Positions 60,489-64,000 of a stretch of 64,000 nt of DNA are shown here, piece by piece. The stretch lies in assembly GCF_030546695.1 (NCBI RefSeq), contig NZ_JAUOTP010000009.1, positions 124,001 through 188,000 on the forward strand, written 5' to 3'. The translations under genes and the position numbers were made by a program. Below the pieces are notes generated by a model that worked only from the letters and a program-made list of their open reading frames with translations, was not told where the DNA came from and ran no database searches. Position 1 is the stretch's first letter, and the number at the start of each line of letters is the position of its first letter. This stretch comes from Sphingomonas natans. Its GTDB lineage: Bacteria; Pseudomonadota; Alphaproteobacteria; Sphingomonadales; Sphingomonadaceae.

Positions 60489-61907
60489 ATGGACCAGCAT
60501 AGTGCCCCGCCCGTTAAAACGGCCTTTGCGACGTCCGCGTTGCCAGCGGCGCTTTCGGCAGAGGTAGCCGCGCCCCTGCTCGCTGCGGTCGGTGATGTGA
60601 CATTCATCCTGACCCATGACGGCACGATCCTGGATGTGATGGCGCAGGGCGATCTTACAAATCATGGCTTCGCCGATTGGGTCGGCGAGTCCTGGATCGA
60701 CACGATGACGATTGAGAGCCGGACGAAGGCCGCCGAGATGCTGGCCGCCGTTGCCGAGCCCGCGCTCGTGCGGTGGCGTCAGGTCAATCATCCTGCGGCC
60801 GGCGGCGATGTGCCCGTACGATATATGGTCGTGAAGCTAGGCGACCGGCTGATTGCCATCGGTCGCGACATGCGCGCCGCCGCGGCGATGCAGCAGCGCC
60901 TGCTTCAGACCCAGCAGGCGCTGGAGCGCGACTATATCCGCTTGCGCCAAGCCGAGACGCGCTATCGGATGCTGTTCGACATGGCGTCCGAGCCGGTCCT
61001 GATCATCGATGTCCAGACGCGGCGCATCCGCGAGGCCAATCCGGCGGCGCACCGCCTGCTCGGCGCGCGCGAGGGAGCCCTGATCGGCACTCCCATTGGC
61101 GCCATCGTCGCGCAGGACCAGCGCGACGACTTCGTGGCCTATCTCGGCGCGGCGGAAGCGGCCGACAATCTCGAGCCGACCTCGCTGGAACTCAGCGCGC
61201 GCGCCGGCAGCGCGCGGATTTCGGCGCGATTGTTCCGTCAGGCGCGCATGCCTCTCCTGATCATACGCATCGAGCCTTCCGAAGGTGGCGAGGCGGAACA
61301 CCGCTTCGATGCGGCGCTGGGCGACGTGATCGAGAGGATGCCCGATGCGTTCGTGCTGGTCGATCGCGACCTGAACGTGCTCACCGCTAACGCGGCCTTC
61401 GTCGAACTGACGGAGATGCCTTCGGCCGATCGAGTGGCCGGGGCGCGTCTCGGATCGTGGATCGGCCGCCCGGGCATCGATCTGGAACTGATTGTCGCGC
61501 AATTGCGCGAGCATGGTTCGGTGCGCAACGTCGCGACCATCGTGCGCGGCGCAGCCGGCGCGCAAGAAGATATCGAGATGTCCGGGGTCGTGGCGTCGGT
61601 GCAGGGCGGCGAATGCTTCGGCTTCACCATCCGTAGCGTTGCGCGCCGCGTGCGCGAGGCGCCGGTTGCCGTTCGGGATGCGCCGCGATCGGTGGATCAG
61701 CTAACCGAGCTTGTCGGGCGGATGTCGCTCAAGGAGATCGTGCGCGAGAGCACCGACATGATTGAGCGGCTCTGCATCGAAGCGGCCCTCGCTTATACAT
61801 CCGACAACCGCGCTTCGGCCGCGGAGGTGCTCGGCGTCAGCCGCCAGAGCCTCTATTCCAAGCTCCATCGGCATGGCCTGGGCAATCTCGTTTCGGGCGA
61901 CAGCTGA
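60489..61907 (+). CDS. ppsR: PpsR/CrtJ photosynthesis gene repressor
   Basis: This is a 472-residue regulator with an N-terminal PAS-like domain (about 25-115), a Q-linker helix, two further PAS domains (about 145-260 and 275-390) and a C-terminal Fis-type HTH (NRASAAEVLGVSRQSLYSKL). PpsR binds TGT-N12-ACA and represses bch, crt and puc genes. The conserved HTH cysteine is present (MIERLCIEAAL). The second classical redox cysteine between the PAS domains is not seen; that region reads MPLLIIRIEP. The only other cysteine is in GGECFGF. The start at 60489 is the best fit, but GTG 60417 is also in frame. Confidence 0.9.
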   Translation: MDQHSAPPVKTAFATSALPAALSAEVAAPLLAAVGDVTFILTHDGTILDVMAQGDLTNHGFADWVGESWIDTMTIESRTKAAEMLAAVAEPALVRWRQVNHPAAGGDVPVRYMVVKLGDRLIAIGRDMRAAAAMQQRLLQTQQALERDYIRLRQAETRYRMLFDMASEPVLIIDVQTRRIREANPAAHRLLGAREGALIGTPIGAIVAQDQRDDFVAYLGAAEAADNLEPTSLELSARAGSARISARLFRQARMPLLIIRIEPSEGGEAEHRFDAALGDVIERMPDAFVLVDRDLNVLTANAAFVELTEMPSADRVAGARLGSWIGRPGIDLELIVAQLREHGSVRNVATIVRGAAGAQEDIEMSGVVASVQGGECFGFTIRSVARRVREAPVAVRDAPRSVDQLTELVGRMSLKEIVRESTDMIERLCIEAALAYTSDNRASAAEVLGVSRQSLYSKLHRHGLGNLVSGDS

Positions 61908-61918
61908 CAGCGCGTATC

Positions 61919-61936
61919 CGTCAATTCCATTTGACG
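61919..61936. promoter_or_regulatory. PpsR/CrtJ-type operator upstream of bchG
   Basis: CGTCAATTCCATTTGACG is a nearly perfect 18-base palindrome of the YGTC-N10-GACR type (C/G at the outer ends). It lies 29 bases before the bchG ATG and 11 bases after the ppsR stop. Confidence 0.5.
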
Positions 61937-61965
61937 CATTTTTATGTCCAGTCTAGCCTCCTGGT

Positions 61966-62874
61966 ATGGACCGGCTGGCCGCTTTCCGTATGGGGACCCC
62001 CTCTCCTGCTCTACGCGACATTATCGAGCTCCTTAAGCCAGTCACCTGGTTCCCGCCGATCTGGGCGTTCATGTGCGGGGTGGTGTCGTCGGGCGTCGCG
62101 GTCGCCGATCGCTGGCCGTTCCTGATCGCCGGCGTGCTGCTCACCGGGCCTCTGGTGTGCGGGACGAGCCAGGCGGTCAACGACTGGTTCGATCGCCATG
62201 TCGATGCCATCAATGAGCCGAAACGGCCGATCCCATCGGGCCGGATCGCAGGGCGGTGGGGGCTCTGGATCGCCATCGCCGGAGCGGCTCTGTCGTTACT
62301 GGTAGCATCGGCGACGGGGCCGTGGGTGCTGGCCGCTACCTGTCTCGGGCTGGTCTGCGCGTGGGGTTACAGTGCGCCGCCGTTCCGATTCAAGGCTAGC
62401 GGCATATGGGGTCCTGCGGTGGTCGCGCTGACCTATGAAGGGCTGACCTGGTTCACGGGCGCCAGCGTGATGGCGGGAGCGCTGCCCGCTACGCACACGC
62501 TGATCATTCTCGCGCTCTACAGTTTCGGCGCGCATGGCATCATGACGCTCAATGATTTCAAGGCGGTGGAAGGCGATCGCGCCACCGGCTTGCGCTCGCT
62601 TCCCGTGCTCCTGGGGGTAGGACCCGCGGCGCGACTCGCATGCAGGGTGATGGTCGCGCCGCAAGTGGTGGTCGTTGCCTTGCTCGCGTCCTGGGACCAT
62701 TGGCTGGCGAGTGGTATCGTCGCTGCCTTGCTGATCGGGCAAGCCGTGCTGATGCGCCGCCTGCTTGGCGATCCTCTGGCGCGCACTCCGTGGTACAATG
62801 CGACCGGCACGACACTATACGTGCTCGGGATGCTCGCATCAGCTTTCGGGCTCGGCGGGGTCGCGGAGCTGTGA
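61966..62874 (+). CDS. bchG: Bacteriochlorophyll synthase (geranylgeranyl/phytyl transferase)
   Basis: This is a 302-residue UbiA-family prenyltransferase that esterifies bacteriochlorophyllide a. It has the Asp-rich motif NDWFDRHVDAINEPKRP near residue 71 and the second site LNDFKAVEGDRATGLRSLPV near 197, with about eight membrane segments. The start is 61966 or ATG 61990. Its stop overlaps the start of the next gene. Confidence 0.95.
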   Translation: MDRLAAFRMGTPSPALRDIIELLKPVTWFPPIWAFMCGVVSSGVAVADRWPFLIAGVLLTGPLVCGTSQAVNDWFDRHVDAINEPKRPIPSGRIAGRWGLWIAIAGAALSLLVASATGPWVLAATCLGLVCAWGYSAPPFRFKASGIWGPAVVALTYEGLTWFTGASVMAGALPATHTLIILALYSFGAHGIMTLNDFKAVEGDRATGLRSLPVLLGVGPAARLACRVMVAPQVVVVALLASWDHWLASGIVAALLIGQAVLMRRLLGDPLARTPWYNATGTTLYVLGMLASAFGLGGVAEL

Positions 62875-64000
62875 AGCCGACTTCGCTGGGCTGGCTCGGC
62901 ATCGTCCGGCTCGGGCTGGTCCAGAGCGCGATCGGCGCGATTGTGATGCTGGTCACGTCCCTGCTCAATCGCGTGATGGTCGTCGAATATGCGCTGCCCG
63001 TGGCGTTGCCGGCCGGGCTGGTCGCGTGGCATTATGCGGTGCAACTGTCGCGACCGCTGTGGGGTCATGGCTCGGATCGCGGGCAACGGCGCACGCCGTG
63101 GATCATCTTGGGCATGGGACTGCTCGCGTTCGGCGCCATGCTGGCGATCTGCGCGCTGAGCCTGCTCGCCGCACATTCGGCCGGGGGTTATGCGCTTGCG
63201 ATCGTCGCATTCTCGATGATCGGCGCGGGCGTGGGCGCGGCAGGCACGTCGCTGCTCGCGCTGCTGGCGACACGCGTCGCGCCGGAGCGGCGCGCGGCCG
63301 CCGCATCGATCACCTGGATCATGATGATCGCAGGCATCGTCATCACGGCCGGCATCGCCGGGGCGCTGATCGATCCTTTCTCGCTGCGCCGGCTCGCGCT
63401 CGTCGCGAGCGGAGTCGCGGGCGGGGCGCTCTTTCTCGCGACCGCGGCCATTTGGGGTGTGGAAGGCCGGGCTGGGGCGGTGCAAGTCGCCGCGGGGAGT
63501 GCGACCGAGCCGGACTTCGCCACGGCGCTACGGGAGATGCTCGCCGATCCGGAAGCGCGCCGCTTCACGCTCTTCGTCTTTCTGTCGATGCTGGCATACT
63601 CGATGCAGGACCTGATCCTGGAGCCGTTTGCCGGGCTGCTGTTCGGCTTCACACCGGGCCAGTCGACCCGGCTTTCCGGGCTGCAGCATGGCGGCGTGCT
63701 GGCCGGCATGATTCTGGTGGGCGTCGGTGGGAGCGCGTTCGGCGGGCGTACTGCCACCAGTTTGCGCGGCTGGATCCTCGGCGGCTGCGCGGGTTCGGCG
63801 CTGGCCTTGGTCGGGCTGGCGCTGGCCGCGCGCGCCGGGCCGAACTGGCCGCTCTCCGCCAACATCGCGGTGCTGGGTTTCGCCAATGGCATATTCGCGG
63901 TCTCTGCGATCGGCGCGATGATGGGGCTGGCCGGCGGCGAAAGCGGGCGCGAGGGAATGCGCATGGGCGTTTGGGGTGCGGCGCAGGCGATCGCGTTTGG
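62871..64000 (+). CDS. PucC-family MFS protein downstream of bchG (3'-truncated by window edge)
   Basis: A GTG at 62871 overlaps the bchG stop and opens a frame that runs to the end of the window (about 376 codons). It begins VKPTSLGWLGIVRLGLVQSA and has VTSLLNRVMVVEYALPVALP, then AYSMQDLILEPFAGLLFGFT and the GVWGAAQAIAFG end. This matches the PucC-like 'bch2'/orf428 family that sits between bchG and bchP in purple bacteria, with about 12 membrane helices expected. It probably handles pigment delivery. The C-terminus lies outside the window. Confidence 0.88.
   Translation, partial: MKPTSLGWLGIVRLGLVQSAIGAIVMLVTSLLNRVMVVEYALPVALPAGLVAWHYAVQLSRPLWGHGSDRGQRRTPWIILGMGLLAFGAMLAICALSLLAAHSAGGYALAIVAFSMIGAGVGAAGTSLLALLATRVAPERRAAAASITWIMMIAGIVITAGIAGALIDPFSLRRLALVASGVAGGALFLATAAIWGVEGRAGAVQVAAGSATEPDFATALREMLADPEARRFTLFVFLSMLAYSMQDLILEPFAGLLFGFTPGQSTRLSGLQHGGVLAGMILVGVGGSAFGGRTATSLRGWILGGCAGSALALVGLALAARAGPNWPLSANIAVLGFANGIFAVSAIGAMMGLAGGESGREGMRMGVWGAAQAIAF

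Overview
The window is high-GC alphaproteobacterial DNA and most likely comes from a sphingomonad-type aerobic anoxygenic phototroph. The main reason is a nearly complete photosynthesis gene cluster (about 25.2-64 kb). It pairs the oxygen-dependent cyclase AcsF with a type-2 reaction centre, LH1 and spheroidene-type carotenoid genes. An UrcA-family protein, a PEPxxW (PEP-CTERM-like) C-terminal signal and a CGEP-like S9 peptidase are also common in Sphingomonadales. The species cannot be named from the sequence alone.

Layout. (1) 1-7.8 kb, plus strand: a surface-polysaccharide operon (sugar-nucleotide epimerase, FAD oxidoreductase, GT2 glycosyltransferase, Wzx-type flippase) followed by a module of acetyltransferase, acyl carrier protein, AMP-ligase and ketoreductase-type SDR. 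(2) 8.5-12.5 kb, minus strand: two paralogous LuxR-type regulators with degenerate receiver domains and two GT4 glycosyltransferases. (3) 12.5-15 kb: a decayed zone with a degenerate HNH-nuclease-like ORF, a multiply frameshifted IS5-family remnant and a hypothetical gene probably truncated by that IS. (4) 15.1-23.4 kb: a secreted S9 peptidase, an UrcA protein, then a small acidic-tailed protein followed by a YcaO-TfuA fusion, a SARP/BTAD regulator and a SET-domain methyltransferase. This is the best candidate here for an undescribed peptide- or protein-modification system. (5) 23.4-25.1 kb: relics (GGDEF domain with a nonsense codon, 5'-truncated GDSL/PEP-CTERM gene). (6) 25.2-64 kb: the photosynthesis cluster.

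Photosynthesis cluster order: hemC and tspO (minus); bchI-bchD-bchO-small membrane ORF (plus); crtD-crtC (minus); crtF, bchC-bchX-bchY-bchZ-pufB-pufA-pufL-pufM-pufC and a DUF3422 gene (plus); then one long minus-strand superoperon, bchF-bchN-bchB-bchH-bchL-bchM-lhaA-puhA-puhB-puhC-orf98-acsF-puhE-hemA; and finally aerR(ppaA)-ppsR-bchG-pucC-like (plus, running off the end). Together they cover 5-aminolevulinate synthesis, a porphobilinogen deaminase, Mg insertion, methylation, the cyclase, dark protochlorophyllide reduction, chlorophyllide reduction, hydration and dehydrogenation, esterification, carotenoid end-group modification, LH1/reaction-centre structural genes, assembly factors and the PpsR/AerR regulators. 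No crtA/B/E/I, bchP, bchE, pucBA, pufQ or pufX is visible in the window.

Regulation is partly legible. PpsR/CrtJ-type palindromes (YGT-N12-ACR) lie in front of bchI/tspO, crtF/crtD, bchC (a tandem pair), bchF/aerR and bchG. RNA hairpins sit between bchZ and pufB, between pufA and pufL, and after pufC. Unusual points are a REP-like palindrome translated in frame near the 5' end of bchY, a 100-base crtD/crtC overlap, and a PpsR that appears to lack one of the two classical redox cysteines.
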